DNA of 64,000 nucleotides. Origin: Mactromeris polynyma. Its lineage: Eukaryota; Mollusca; Bivalvia; Venerida; Mactridae. The notes under the pieces were generated by a model. The model made no database searches and had not been told where the DNA came from. It saw only the letters and a list, made by a program, of their open reading frames with translations. The DNA lies in assembly GCA_032209605.1 (NCBI GenBank), contig JASFXZ010000029.1, positions 1,849,001 through 1,913,000 of the forward strand, read 5' to 3'. The position numbers were made by a program, and so were the translations under genes. This document shows, piece by piece, positions 11,941-23,905 of the stretch. How positions within the stretch are numbered: position 1 is the first letter of the stretch; the number at the start of each line of letters is the position of its first letter.

Positions 11941-12710
11941 TAACATTTGTAAAGGAGATTTTTATATAGCTGATTGTTGCAAATGTCAGAATCCCTTTTC
12001 CGGGTTAATTTTGTGAGAGGAACTTTAAAATTAGAAATAGACAAAGACAAAGTCAATTTAGCAATTTCATCGGCCTTTCCTTTTCCCTTAATAGGCGTGT
12101 GACTGGGACGCCTGCAATAAGCAACTTCCGGGTGGTGAGTCCATCGGAAGGGTTCTCAAAATTCTAATTAAATTTAGCTCGCAAGCGTGAAAAGGAAACT
12201 GGATAATTAAGGTGACTAAATAACTAGTAGAGTCCAATACGGCAAGATTAAGCGATCAATAGCCTTTGTCCCAAAACAATGCCGTTATTGCAAGCGTATA
12301 GTATATTCTTCATATTGCTAGCTCTAAAACATATTTCTGTCTCACGTTTAACTATGTTATTTCCAACCAGTAGTGATAAAAATATCTTTAAACTTAATGA
12401 AACTCTTCAATTTCATTTCAAAATTGGTACGAAGTGGTGTTGTTTACTACTTGGCTGTTTTTTAACTTTCATTACAATTTGCGACGTCTTATAATCAACC
12501 ATTTTCTTAAAACAGAGTTCTTTGACTTTACATTTCCACCTATGTGGCTGGCTATAACAATGGTTCAATACGCATTAGGGAAATTAACTTTTGTTTTGGC
12601 TGAAACATTAAACCGCAGGAAAGGACAGGGTGATTTAGAGTAATACGCGAATATAAATGTCTAATTAAAATATGAAATAATAATATGTACTAAACATATT
12701 CATTCTGCTG
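11941..12710. other. No recognisable feature
   Basis: Non-coding in appearance; two overlapping ORFs of about 70 codons (12279-12643) have no recognisable domain. Confidence 0.4.
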
Positions 12711-12830
12711 AAAGAGAGATTAAGTGGTTATAGGGAACGTCACATACACAGCACAATGCCTTCCCACACAGACCCCCGGGAAGACAACAGTCTACAAAAC
12801 GTTAGGTACTGAGGAGGTGCAAGGGAATGA
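12711..12830 (+). repeat. Interspersed repeat R1, truncated copy
   Basis: GAAAGAGAGATTAAGTGGTTATAGGG, CACAATGCCTTCCCACACAGACC, GAAGACAACAGTCTACAAAACG; it ends inside the GAGGAGGTGCAAGGG segment. Confidence 0.75.
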
Positions 12831-13802
12831 AGTCACAACATAATTATTTTAAGTGATTGTCATTCTTGGCCTGTTTGAAACACACCCAACACGCGTTCAT
12901 ACAAATATCAGCTATCCCTAGTACTCCCACGTGGAGATCGAAGGAACTTGTAAAGTGATCTTAAATAATTAAAGAGATAATTTCTAGCATTGACGTTAAT
13001 TGCGGCTGCATAATATTTGACATTGAGTTCGCCCTAGGTTTGTCTAATTAAACTAATCACTTACGAATACAATCGAATGTTCGTATTTGGAGTAATTAAA
13101 CACTTTATGGCTAATTGGATTCCTATATTGCTCTACGTTTACTTGTATTATTGGATTGGTCAATCATAACAAATTATTTATAGTAATATTGAGCTCATAA
13201 ACGCGTTGTATCTGTCATAGTCGTCATAATTGTTTTATCTTCGTTCGTAATTTACACCATAGTGTAAAAGAAACGCAACACTGGGATAATTTATATTTGT
13301 AGTAATGATAGATAGGTCTGGACGAAGGTAGTCTCACGAAATACTTAACAATTTTATAAGGAAGGGTTAACGTGGCAAATAATGATGTACTTGTGTTATT
13401 TCAAAACATTGTTCTAAAATGAACTCAAGGACCTCACTGAAACTGCGTTGATGTCTTGCGCAGCCATTGAAGCCAAATGTACTTGAACATCGAAAAAAAG
13501 GTCGTGTAAAATGCAAAAAAACGCCTTAAATTGAATTTTAATTGATGAATTAATGTTGAATTTGCTGCCATAATATAATTACAATTACCCGCGCTGTTTA
13601 ACCTGTCATAAGGGCATGTTTGCAAAAAGTCTGCTGCAATCGTGAAATGATTAAATAACCTTGTTGAGTTTAGTTTTATGCTCAGCGCACTTTTGTGGAA
13701 AAAGGGCAACCCACGCTCCTGTCAAGCAACTTAATAACATCCTGTTTGGGAGACAATACAATTAATTTGAGTAGCAATTAACGATTTTTTAAATCAGTAA
13801 TA
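12831..13802. other. No recognisable feature
   Basis: AT-rich; a 91-codon minus-strand ORF (13434-13709) shows no domain or splice context. Confidence 0.4.
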
Positions 13803-13995
13803 AAGAGAGAGAATAAGTTGTTACATGGAACGCCACCTACATAAGACAGTGCCTCCACACACAGACCTCCAGGAAAACGACAATCCATAAAACATAAGGC
13901 ATTTGCGGAGGCTCAAGGGTACATACGTGAAAGGAATGGCCTGTCTGACCACAAGGAATAACTAGGAGAATCAAAGAGGACAAACATAGGGGGAA
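13803..13995 (+). repeat. Interspersed repeat R1 copy
   Basis: AGAGAGAGAATAAGTTGTTACATG to GGAATAACTAGGAGAATCAAAG and ACAAACATAGGGGG; lacks the GGAACAGAGGCGC segment. Confidence 0.85.
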
Positions 13996-14104
13996 TTAAT
14001 GAATGGAATTTAATTTGCGAGATATAGCTCTGCCCCTAACCGATTTTAGACATAAAAGATCACGGAAACGAATCACGCTTAACAGTAGTAAGTAACATAT
14101 TACC

Positions 14105-14362
14105 GCCTCCCTTGGCCGAGTGGTTAAGGGATCTGTCTTGGGAGTGAGAGTCCCAGTAGGGGTTCGTTCAGATATGGTCGATTGGTGAGACGCCAGCTAG
14201 TTAAATAATGGTTACCAATACCGTGTGCCAACCTGCCTGGTGCCCGGCATTAAAGGATAGTAATCGGGAAGAAAATGTGCTCTGAAAGTAGGTGTCTCAT
14301 TAGTCAGAAATGAGTTGCGATTTAAGTAGGTGTGACACAATAATAAATAAACACTTTACTTT
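14105..14362 (+). mobile_element. tRNA-derived SINE (type II tRNA-like head)
   Basis: Head CTTGGCCGAGTGGTTAAGG gives a Leu/Ser-like A box. A degenerate B box GGGGTTCGTTCAGA is followed by a body with GTGTGCCAACCTGCC, GTAATCGGGAAG, AATGTGCTC-GAAAG and the tail AATAAATAAACACTTTACT. The copy at 39.9 kb shares head, body and tail. Confidence 0.85.
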
Positions 14363-16655
14363 TTATTACTATGATCAGTGCAGATAACAACGCACTGGCT
14401 ATAACAATATTTGATGACTATTGACGATATGCATTTAGTAAAGTTTGAACCGTTTTGATTCATGTTTCAAAGATAACGATCACTGCTTCAAAGGTAGATA
14501 TTCGTATGTTCCACCAAAATATGCTAAGTAATAATTTTGAGAATATGGCATGTTAATGTCTTCATACACAGATACTTGCATCGTAACTTTTTCTTAAATA
14601 AATCCTGAAACTGCGAAACACGAGTCCGATACAGTGCCTAGACTAGCGCTAAACACGGCGCGTAGGCCAAGGTAGAAAATGCTGGTATCTGACTCTTGTT
14701 TTTGCGGGTTTGAGAGACATGTTAAAAGCGTGTACATCTGTATGAAGGCAATTACCATTAATTTTCTCATATTTAAGACACAGGATATTTGGTAAAAGCT
14801 TAGACTGCGTACATTTAAGAAATACATCGTAAACTACCAACTCAATGTTCAATTTAACGAATTGCATTTCGCACATTGTTACATGTTTAGTAAAACAGTG
14901 ATGACAAATGGTTAATTGTACAAAGTACATTTTACCATAAATATTGGATGAGTTCTCTCACGGACCTTAACCTGTCCGCTCGGCTTGCTTAACTTTAAGT
15001 TGTTGATGTTTAATTTTCTTATTTCATATTAAATGTTAAAAGAAAAAACGATGAAGGAAATGTGGTTTAGTTTAATTGTTTTAACGAGCTGTAAGCAATC
15101 ACGTAGTTACTTAATGAGTGGTTGTATAATGATTATAAAACGAAAAAGGACAACATGGGACTGCTCGCAAATTCAGCATGTATTGAGGACTATTTGTCGG
15201 CGTAGCTGTGTAACATTGATTTTGACCTACAGTTTTGACCAACCAAATGTTGTACTCGAAAGGGGGTTTTGACCAATCATATTTTCACACAAGAGGCACC
15301 AAACGGGGGTTTCGTATGACATTATTATTATATAGATCCGAGTTAATTTTTTGTAAGGATTTATTTTCATATTCTTGCAAATACTTTATTTCATGTAACT
15401 TACCGGAAGATATCATTCTATCTACGCCATTTTTCTTTTTTTAAAGATATGTTTTGTTTATCATATTGCAACAATGCACAGACTAGTAATCCAGGGATCG
15501 CAGATAATGACACATATAATCAAGTCATTATTACTTTAAGAAATAATTGGAACTCTCACCAGTTTAACCTTTTTATAATGATGTTTGGAAGGCCACCTGG
15601 AAATAAGACTTGCTTTGTATTTGTTATAATTATGTTCTTATATGTAAAATGTAAAGCTTACTGTCTTTTGTGTTCACCTTCTGAAAATAAAGCTATTATT
15701 ATTATTATTGCAATTAGTTTAGTTTCAAAATTGGTCATTTCGCCCGTGTTCGCTGTCCTAGTGCGCATATATATATCTTCATTTTCATACCCCTAAGCAC
15801 TGGATATAACACAATTTAACGCTAAAGTAATGTTGTCACAATAACCATAGTGATGATTACTTTCTGACATATATGGCGTTAAATGGAAACACTGATTATT
15901 CTGAAGACAATGTGTTTAAAATATGGTATAGTTAATAATATTGCCGCAATGCACGTCTCTTTGTCTGAAGGCTGATTTTTCATATTTGTATAACGGCTAA
16001 TGGATATTGCACGAGGCTATAGAATACAAGTTTATCATATTTAGCATATTGTAATAACATCACTGACTATTGAGAAACACTGAGATTTGCGGAAATTTTA
16101 ATTGCAATATTATGAGTTTCAAAATCGCCGACGCTTCGGGCAAACCCGTTCAGACGTTTGTCCAGGATTGAAATATGTCGTTTAAAGTGAAAAGCGACTG
16201 CACACGATATATATTCATGTTTTTACTTTAAACGAGTGGATGTAAGGGGTGGCACGCCAATATATGGAAACTCGTAATACTATGAAGATAATGAGTATTT
16301 TTTATGGTTTAATCATAGAATCGTGGTACTTACGTTATTTTGTTTTTCAGATTTTTGCAATTTTCAAACTGTTTTTTAGTTATGTACTCCGATTAGTTGA
16401 CTTAAGGCGATACTCTTGACATATGTTACAAGTTTATCAACACACACTGACTTTATGTTGTTCTTTTCATAAAAAGTTGATATCATGAGGTAGATTTGTT
16501 CATTGTCTTTGTATCCATGTGTTTCATTCGCAAAATTAGGCATTGTGCAATTAGCCTGATTTACAATTAGTACAATTTGACAGTACCAAAAGTTCAAATA
16601 ACGTATTATTTTTCAATAATTTTACAGTATTGCAGTTATAGATGATGACAATGTA
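14363..16655. other. No gene; possible retroposon tail at 15.66-15.70 kb
   Basis: Non-coding. The segment ACCTTCTGAAAATAAAGCTATTATTATTATT near 15.68 kb recurs at 17.10 kb as ACCTTCTGAAAATAAAGAATTTATTATTATT. This suggests a shared non-LTR or SINE 3' terminus. Small ORFs here are not convincing. Confidence 0.4.
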
Positions 16656-17035
16656 TTGTGTGTGCGTGTGTGAATGCGTGTTTGATTGTGTGTTTGTGCG
16701 TGCATGTGTGAATGCGTGTTTGATTGTGTGTTTGTGCGTGCATGTGTGAATGCGTGTTTGATTGTGTGTTTGTGCGTGCATGTGTGAATGCGTGTTTGAT
16801 TGTGTGTTTGTGCGTGCATGTGTGAATGCGTGTTTGATTGTGTGTTTGTGCGTGCATGTGTGAATGCGTGTTTGATTGTGTGTTTGTGCGTGCGTGTGTG
16901 AATGCGTGTTTGTGTGTGCGTGTGTGAATGCGTGTTTGATTGTGTGTTTGTGTGTGCGTGTGTGAATGCGTGTTTGATTGTGTGTTTGTGCGTGCGTGTG
17001 CGTGTGTGAATTCTTGTTTGTTTGTGCGTGTTTAT
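16656..17035. repeat. 38-bp GT-rich minisatellite (about 9-10 copies)
   Basis: Unit GTGTGAATGCGTGTTTGATT followed by GTGTGTTTGTGCGTGCAT. Alternating purine-pyrimidine GTGCGTGCGTGTG stretches occur near 16.98 kb. The antisense ORFs (His/Thr-rich) come from the array and are not genes. Confidence 0.95.
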
Positions 17036-17091
17036 ATTGTTAATAGAAGGCCATATTGAAAAAAAGATGTGCATTTATTGTTAACCTTAAC

Positions 17092-17140
17092 TATGTAACC
17101 TTCTGAAAATAAAGAATTTATTATTATTATTATTATTATG
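17092..17140 (+). repeat. Retroposon-type 3' tail with (TTA)n
   Basis: ACCTTCTGAAAATAAAG followed by (TTA)n, matching the 15.68-kb terminus. The minisatellite lies directly upstream and may have grown inside this retroposon. Confidence 0.45.
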
Positions 17141-18207
17141 GACTGTATAACGATAAAACAGTGTGCATTTCACCTTGCTATAATATGTAGTTACAAAAAT
17201 ATTGCTAAAAAGCAAATATAGCTATTTTCTGTAGCATATATCGCCTAAACCAGTGTTGTCAGGTTAATAACCTGTACTAACATGCCCTTGCCTGACTTCC
17301 ACCATACAGGATCATAGCTTCTTTTATTGACGTATTTCACACTGCAAAGAGTTTTTACAAAGCAGCACTAATCATTTTGACAATAATGTGCAGCGTGACA
17401 AATTACGAGAAAGCGTGTAATTTTGGATTGTGAGTTTTTGAAAGTTCAATATATCGAGATATATAGCATGTTTTTGTTTGTTCGTTTTCTAAGTAGTAAG
17501 AACAGGATATTGATATCTTTACATGCGTGCGTGAGAGAGACAGCGTATGCAGTAAAACCGTAAAATCTAATTTTATGACAAAGAATACATAGAGCTATAA
17601 CTATTGTCAAAACAACAGTTTTAAGACAAAATAATATGACATAGAATTCTTATAATGCCAACACAACATACTTATTTTTAAAATACTTAAATCTTAGATT
17701 AATATCAACGTAAGCGAGTATTGAGTCATATAATTCATGTGCATATAAATACACATATTACATACCTATACCTAACTGTGGTCATAACATTGATGTCTGT
17801 TAATATACATCAAATAATTAATATGCAAAATAAATCGAAATTTATCCGTTACACATATACACCGTTTCAACAAAATAGATGCGCATAAAACAATTGACAC
17901 ATGTCAAGCGTCCCGGCGCACAGGAGCAACGTCTAACATGACGTTAGTGACGTCACGTTTCACCGCGCGTCATGAAAACACTACTATTTTTCAAAGTACG
18001 CGCTGCTATGTTCAATACAACGGTTATGGCGATGGACCAACTGTTGGAAAACGTCTCTATACCATTCACAGTCGTACTGCTGGATGATACGGGGGGTCTC
18101 GGTCCGTAACTCTTGTAGTGTTTTAGTCACATTGTCGCTGAGAATATACGCCTCGCCCGGGGCTCATACCTGCAATCCCCAGAGTGGCATTGGTGTGCTT
18201 TTATGAT
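17141..18207. other. No gene recognised; GC-richer CRE-bearing stretch near 17.9 kb
   Basis: Mostly AT-rich. Between about 17.9 and 18.0 kb the sequence is GC-richer and includes TTAGTGACGTCACG and CCGCGCGTCATG. It could be a regulatory site or repeat remnant, with no transcript evidence. Confidence 0.35.
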
Positions 18208-18374
18208 TAAGTCAGACCTCGTTTATTAGACAACTCTTTACCCGAATACTTGGTATAATCCGTAATAAATATCGAGTCTCGATGTATCTTCATAGAATCT
18301 GCTATTCGAAACTAATTATTATTTGAAAGAAAAATTCGGACCCGAGGAATTCGAATGAAAGAGATCCGACTGTA
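18208..18374. mobile_element. MITE 'TCGGACC' copy
   Basis: Left end GTCAGACCTCGTTTATT, interior TACCCGAATACTTGGTATAAT and CTCGATGTATCTTC, right end GAATTCGAATGAAAG-GATCCGACTGTA (inverted to the left end). Confidence 0.7.
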
Positions 18375-18402
18375 TATAACAACAACTACAACAACATAAT
18401 AT

Positions 18403-19070
18403 TGCCATGTCTAGTTATGGGTGACTGTAAGTGGTTAATCATATTTTTTCTGCGCAGCCCTACTAACAACATGACTTTGCTATTAGCATATCAGTGTTGT
18501 GTTAACCAATCACATCTTACGTTAACAACTAAGCCAGCTTCTCTTCAACCGAATAACGTTTGTAACCTTGAAACGGATTGGGTAATCTTTCGATAAGGGG
18601 TACTTTATATTGCCGAAATCCACTGAATTAAGGTAAAATTACCAAAATCAATTTTCTGAATGTAGATAGTATAATGCAAGATTTGTTTCGAGAAAATTGC
18701 CCGGCGTTGAAATTAAGAATATTCTAGGTTGTATGTACCAGTTACGAATATTTGTATTGTTTTAATCAGATAAATCGGCATGTTACAAAAGTATTGACAT
18801 GTATGTTAGGATTCACGACTGATACAATAAGTACTTATGAAATACATTGAAACAGACTATACTGTCTATGACTAATCTCATTACGGAGTTAATTTTTATC
18901 AAATCACCTACGAAGTCTTCTCCCCTTACATGCATCGGAGTTACTTTAGTGTAGTATAATCGAGTGACCAACAATCCTAACATCTCAGCAAGTTTTTTTG
19001 TTGCACAACAGATTGCAAATTATTTTCTTGCTTCAGATTGCGCCGACAATCTTTTTTCAAGATATCTCCT
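18403..19070 (+). repeat. Interspersed repeat E, copy 1 (with internal difference)
   Basis: 18403-18600 (TTGCTATTAGCATATCAGTGTTG, AAGCCAGCTTCTCTTCAACCG, CGATAAGGGGTAC) and 18955-19070 (GAGTGACCAACAATC, TTGTTGCACAACA, GCGCCGACAATCTT) both match a single inverse stretch at 54.1-54.4 kb. The 350 bp between them is absent there. Confidence 0.6.
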
Positions 19071-19963
19071 GTTTCGCATTATTTGGTTTTTTAACTTAAA
19101 TAACAAAGACTGTGATACGACCAATGAAAGTGTCTAATTATTTTCTACAACACATGCATGCTAATTTCACGACTAGGTGTTTATTAATAACATAAAATCA
19201 GGATGGAAATGCACGTATTTAAAATTAGATATTTTATTAGCTTATCACAGAGTAGCGAATTGCAATGTCGCTCGGTAGAACTACCCAGAAATTAATAAAT
19301 TCATCACAGAACGTGGGCTTTGTATAATTCTTAGATGAAATTGAGATTGAAAGACATAAATTCTCTAACAATGGAATATACGTTGTATTACTAATAGTAC
19401 TGTCACTTCGTTCAATTCCATAGATTGATTTTTTACAATGTACGTACATGCATAAATATGATAGTATGTTGAAGATATATATTACACATATGTTTAGAAG
19501 ATGAGTTTCATTGTTTGTTTGAATGTAAAGTCTATAATAGCTATAGAAACACAAATATCCCTTTTTATTATAGACAAAACCTAAACATACTAAAGATTAA
19601 TGAATTTCTACAATCCAGTAAAGTAATGAAAAGGTAGTGAAAAACTTGTCCGTTTATTTATTAGAAAGCTTTGAATTGAGAGAACAATCCATGTAAAACA
19701 AACTACATGCACTTTATCTCAAAGTATTGAAAACATTATTTTTGTTGTTGTTGTTTTTTTCATATGTTTAGTCTGTATTACATTACCGCAGTCATTCAAA
19801 GTACTTAGATTGCTATACATTAATTGGTGTTTGATGTACATTCTTTTCTCTCGCCACTTATTCCTATATTCATGTTAACTTGCATATTGTATATGCTTGT
19901 ACAACGTGGTGTAGCCTCTACATGTTCATACGAGTATGTGTTTTTTCCTACTTTAGTATAAAC
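19071..19963. other. No recognisable feature
   Basis: AT-rich; a 105-codon minus ORF (19237-19554) has no recognisable domain. Confidence 0.4.
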
Positions 19964-20199
19964 TACTTGTAACCCGGCGATCCGGGTTCGATTCCCGGTC
20001 GCGGCAGGTCTTACCCTTCCATGAAAATTTGACAAAAATGTCGATTTTCCTCCACATGTGGAGAAGTTGCCGGCTCCTTGTGGAAGGGTAAGTTAGTACT
20101 GGTTAGAATTTCAGTCCAGGAAAAACTGGTTAGGTGAACCGGCCGCCGTATATAACTGAAATATCGTTGAAAACGGCGTTAAACCCGATGAAACAAACA
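19964..20199 (+). mobile_element. tRNA-derived SINE, 5'-truncated
   Basis: Starts at the anticodon-arm equivalent (CTTGTAACCCGG), then B box GGGTTCGATTCCC. The body (TTTTCCTCCACATGTGGAG, GTTGCCGGCTCCTTGTGG, AGTTAGTACTGGTTAGAAT) ends GGCGTTAAACCCGATGAAAC. Nearly identical to the full copy at 40.46 kb, which retains the A box. Confidence 0.9.
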
Positions 20200-20709
20200 T
20201 TTAGTATTAACTTCAAATATGGTAGATACTAATGTATAGTGGTATGTATAAGAATGATGTATACCGGTAATTTAAGCATGTATTATTTCTTGATTTAACA
20301 AAATGTATGTAGTTATAATACTTGTAATTATGAATCATGATGGTCTTAATGTCTTAATTTCTTAATAAAGTATCATATCAAATTGATACCACCTTTGGTT
20401 TGTCTTTTATTGATAAACTTTCTGTGATAACTTAGTATATTGCTAACAATTCTTCCTATGTTACACAATACTATATATTAAATACCACACTGGAAATAAG
20501 AGTTTTTATACTTAAACCCTTTTTGTGTTATCCTTAACATGTACTGTTGATTGACATGGCTATATACATGTATGCATATTGTTATTACTAATGTATGTCT
20601 TAGTTTTATATTGTCATGTAAATTGTACATTTTATGTTGAAATAAATCTAGCTTAGTGCATATATGTGGATTTCAGCGTTATTGAGCAGTATAAGACAGA
20701 GACACGAAA

Positions 20710-20717
20710 GGTGCTTT
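20710..20717. repeat. Candidate left target-site duplication
   Basis: GGTGCTTT lies immediately outside the left terminal inverted repeat. AGTGCTTT lies immediately outside the right one; seven of eight bases match. Confidence 0.55.
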
Positions 20718-20950
20718 GTCGGACCGTATTTGGTACAAAAACGAATATGGTACAAATGTACCATATTCGGCCGAATATGGTACAAATGTACCATATTCGG
20801 ACCGAATATGGTACAATTTTCGACCGAATATGGTACAAACATTGTACCATATTCGGTTGGAATAAGTTTGTCTATGCTCGCCAAAACGTATTTGGTACAT
20901 ACCAAAAAAACTCATAAAATGAAAATGGCCTACGTATATGGTACATAAAT
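20718..20950 (+). repeat. Left terminal inverted repeat and 13-bp motif array
   Basis: Motif CCGAATATGGTAC or its complement occurs at 20758, 20771, 20788, 20802, 20824 and 20844, with degenerate forms at 20727, 20743 and 20889. The pair at 20758-20783 is a perfect 26-bp palindrome. The outer sequence GTCGGACCGTATTTGGTAC begins at 20718. Confidence 0.85.
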
Positions 20951-21047
20951 TATGTATTTCTTAATAAATGAAATAGTCTGCCAATGTGTAAACTTTTTTT
21001 CAAACTCAAATACATTGTATTAACCTAATATTGGAAGTGACAAAAGT

Positions 21048-21115
<68 letters not shown>
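21048..21115 (+). repeat. (ATC)n(GTC)n microsatellite
   Basis: A run of ATC units switches cleanly to GTC units near 21080. It lies about 100 bp inside the left motif array and is the same strand-sense as the CATCAT array that follows the right motif array read from the other end. Confidence 0.98.
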
Positions 21116-21184
21116 AACTAGCAGTAACAGAAACAGCTAACCTAACCACACTTTACATGGATTTTGCTGGTTGTGTAACTGTTT

Positions 21185-21440
21185 CGCCGGCTAGCTCAGT
21201 CGGTTGCGCGTCAGATTGGCACGCAGGCGGCCTGGGTTCGATTCCCGGGCGGGCCAGATACTTTCGTGGAGATTGGTCACGAAATGATTTCTACGGCCAT
21301 TCTTCCCCTACCGCTGTTTCAAGTAGGGCAGTTGTCAATTACTGGCGAATGTATCTGCTTAGTACTGGTTACTAAGTACTAGTACTCTAAGACTAGAGAC
21401 GTGCTTGCTCCAGGTAACTCTGTAAAAGTTTGAGGATTAT
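21185..21440 (+). mobile_element. tRNA-derived SINE (Ala-like head)
   Basis: Head GCCGGCTAGCTCAGTCGG (A box) and CTGGGTTCGATTCCCGG (B box), with ATTGGCA in the anticodon position. The anticodon stem does not pair properly, so it is not a functional tRNA. Body contains TTCTACGGCCATTCTTCCCC, AGGGCAGTTGTCAATTACTGG and TTAGTACTGGTTA, typical of SINE bodies seen in molluscs (recollection, not searched). Confidence 0.75.
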
Positions 21441-21683
21441 CGCATTTTGGTTGTGTTCATAGAGTGTGAACTTGTAAGGGTAAAGGTAGGCGAGCAAATC
21501 CATAAAGCGCGCCAGCGCTTCTTGGAAAATTTGATCGTTTAATACCCCTCGGTATTAATGCTTATATTTTAATACATTTTAATAATAATTGGTAGGTTTT
21601 GTCCAGATATGATTGCTTTAAGCAAACGTCGTTGCAGGAATGTCGACGTCGCATTCGATTGGTCGAATGACGTCGCGTCAGCC

Positions 21684-21917
21684 ATATTAATGATTTCGTG
21701 CATTGTTTGGGTCAATCTAAAACTTCTGACAAGAAGATATTGCATGAGAAAATCCGAAAAATAAACAAGAAATTGGGCCGAAAAAATAACTAACGAAATT
21801 CATATTTCATGCATTTGCAGTTGTTTTACGATAGAATTTCTTCGATATAATTCAATATCCTTTGGTCAGTAGTTTTAGATTGACCCAAACAATTCACAAG
21901 ATCATTAATAGCAATTT
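21684..21917. mobile_element. Foldback element with TATTAATGAT / TTGTTTGGGTCAAT arms
   Basis: The left arm (TTGTTTGGGTCAATCTAAAA then CTTCTGAC) and right arm (GTCAGTAG then TTTTAGATTGACCCAAACAA) are inverted repeats. TATTAATGAT extends them outward on both sides. Related arm sequences recur at 23.99-24.25 kb. Confidence 0.7.
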
Positions 21918-22085
21918 TCAAATTTTTAAAACTTTTTTTTTCGAAAGTGTATTTTCACCAAAATCCGATTTAAGAGATTTTGAGCTCTTTTAAATGAATA
22001 TATCTCTCCAAAAATAAGGATGTTTGACTGGCTGCTTTAGACAGGTGTGACTGTATTCCTAAACATTAGGCGAAAAGAAAAAAAT

Positions 22086-23060
22086 TGTCTGGTTCCGGTG
22101 ACCCGACCCTACCTATTTTTTTCGCCCGACCCTAAACTTTTTTTTATTTGAATACGAAAAAATTGGTCCGATTTTTTACTCAATATTCAAGAGAATTGTA
22201 AAGAACGTTTTTAAAGCGTTCATGTAAACATTCTAAAAATAAAACAAAACTTAATAATTTTAGTTTAAGTTTTGAATCTATAATATGTTGTCTTGATTAA
22301 GGGAAAGTAAATTTTGAAAATAGAAATACATTGTATGTGTCAATTATTTGAATTTGAAACATTGGATATTCAATCTTTTTTGGTTGGTAAGCAGATGTGT
22401 GCGTTAGAGTGTTGGTTATTTTCTGGAACAGGAGCTGTTAGCTTTAATATAATGAACTATCAAACCCAAAACCATTTGATTTAAAGACTAAAATAGCACA
22501 GTATGAGTTTTAGATGAAACAGTCTTTTATTTACTGGGTTTATTACCAGTCCCCTCTAGATCTTGTGGCAAGGTTCGAATCAAAACCTCATATTTTTAAA
22601 TAAATGTACGAATTTGCACAGCACTAAAGCATTCAACGTAAAGCATTCCCTGCGACTTCTTTTTACGCTGATATTCAGTCAATTTAAAATGTTCTACAAC
22701 CCATGATTTTGCCATATAATTGCATAAATACTGTACTAGTCATAGCAAGCACCAAAAGTGGTCTCGTTTATAGCGAATTATATTTTCAAAATATAACACG
22801 TACAGAAAGAAACAATTATTAAACCTATAGGGTTAAATGTGCATAAAACTCCTCCAGCTTGCACACTATGCATGTTTACAGTACATAAAAAGCTTAGTGT
22901 TGCACGCACAGAAGACTTTAATCACACAAAATATACATTAAAATAACGTTATTATATCACCTTTCACTCAGCATCAGTAAAAATAAATAAATAAATAAAA
23001 TAAAAAGAAATGCCGACCTACCCTACCTACTTTTTGGGGGCATGTCACCGGAACCAGACA
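22086..23060. mobile_element. 975-bp non-autonomous DNA transposon
   Basis: Perfect 17-bp inverted ends: TGTCTGGTTCCGGTGAC at 22086-22102 and its complement at 23044-23060. Subterminal GACCCTACCT is also inverted. No coding region. The flanks show no clear target duplication. It is nested in the upstream part of the integrase unit. Confidence 0.85.
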
Positions 23061-23172
23061 TAATGTTTTATTTGGCCTTACTTTGTAAAGTTGATTTGTC
23101 GTTCCGACGTCATATTGCTGAGAAGCCGACAAAGCTTTGAAGTTTCCGATTTTTTCTTTGATAACGTGCCGC

Positions 23173-23318
23173 TTTAAAAAGGCGGGAATTTTGCACACGA
23201 GTCTTACTCAGAAGTCAGTAACCATATTTGACTTGGCGGTCGGCAAGAAAAGTTGTGATTTTCGACTAGAAAGAATTGAAATCCAAACTTTCTTCAAACT
23301 TCAAAAGAATTCTTGACA
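23173..23318 (+). promoter_or_regulatory. Candidate promoter and untranslated first exon
   Basis: TTTAAAAA at 23173-23180 lies about 30 bp upstream of initiator-like CTCAGAAGTCAGT. A strong donor (GACA|GTAAGT) follows at 23319. The acceptor ATATTATTTCAG sits exactly in front of the ATG at 24745, giving a 5'-UTR intron of about 1.43 kb. Inferred from consensus only; no transcript evidence. Confidence 0.5.
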
Positions 23319-23400
23319 GTAAGTACTGTACATAATTTTAATTTTCAGTTGTCTTAATATGCATTGATGTTTTAACATGCATTGATTTTTATGTTTTATG

Positions 23401-23413
23401 CCCCCCCCCCCCC
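23401..23413 (+). repeat. Poly-C run
   Basis: Thirteen consecutive C in the proposed intron, preceding CAGAGTGCATTTGCAGTTGTCCGTCCGTC. Confidence 0.95.
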
Positions 23414-23559
23414 TCAGAGTGCATTTGCAGTTGTCCGTCCGTCTATCCAATTGTCCGTGGCATTCCTTCCGGGTGCGTAACTCCTAAACTGCTAAAATAT
23501 TTAAGCTACAGTCATGAAACTTCATGAAAAATGTTGTCCATCATCAGCTCTCAAGATAC

Positions 23560-23905
23560 ATTTCAGCTCACCTGAGCACAAAGTGATCAAGGTGAGCTAT
23601 TGTGATGGCAAGTTGTCCATCGTCCGTGCGTGCGTGCGTCCGTACGTGCGTCCGTCAACAATTTCTTCAAACGATTTCTCCTCCTAACCCGCTAAGCCAA
23701 ATTCAATGAAACTTGGCAGGAATAGTCCTTGCATCAAGCTCTACCAAAGTTGTTCAAAGAATTCCATTTCATGAAGAACTCTGGTTGTCATGGCAACGAA
23801 AAGGCAAATCATAGTGAAATCTTTAAAAATATTCTTGTCCGAAACTGCAAGGCCTTGAGGTTTGATATTTGGTATGTGACATAATTTTGGTATGTGACAT
23901 AATTT
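23560..23905 (+). repeat. Diverged interspersed repeat with CGTGCGTGCGTCCGT core
   Basis: CCATCGTCCGTGCGTGCGTG and CGTACGTGCGTCCGTCAACA are followed by AATTCAATGAAACTTGGCAGG. This text is typical of high-copy non-coding repeats in molluscs (general knowledge, not searched). GGTATGTGACATAATTTTGG is duplicated in tandem at 23.87-23.91 kb. Confidence 0.55.

Noticed and set aside
16551..17074. His/Thr-rich minus-strand ORFs
   Set aside because: Low-complexity translation of the GT-rich 38-bp minisatellite.
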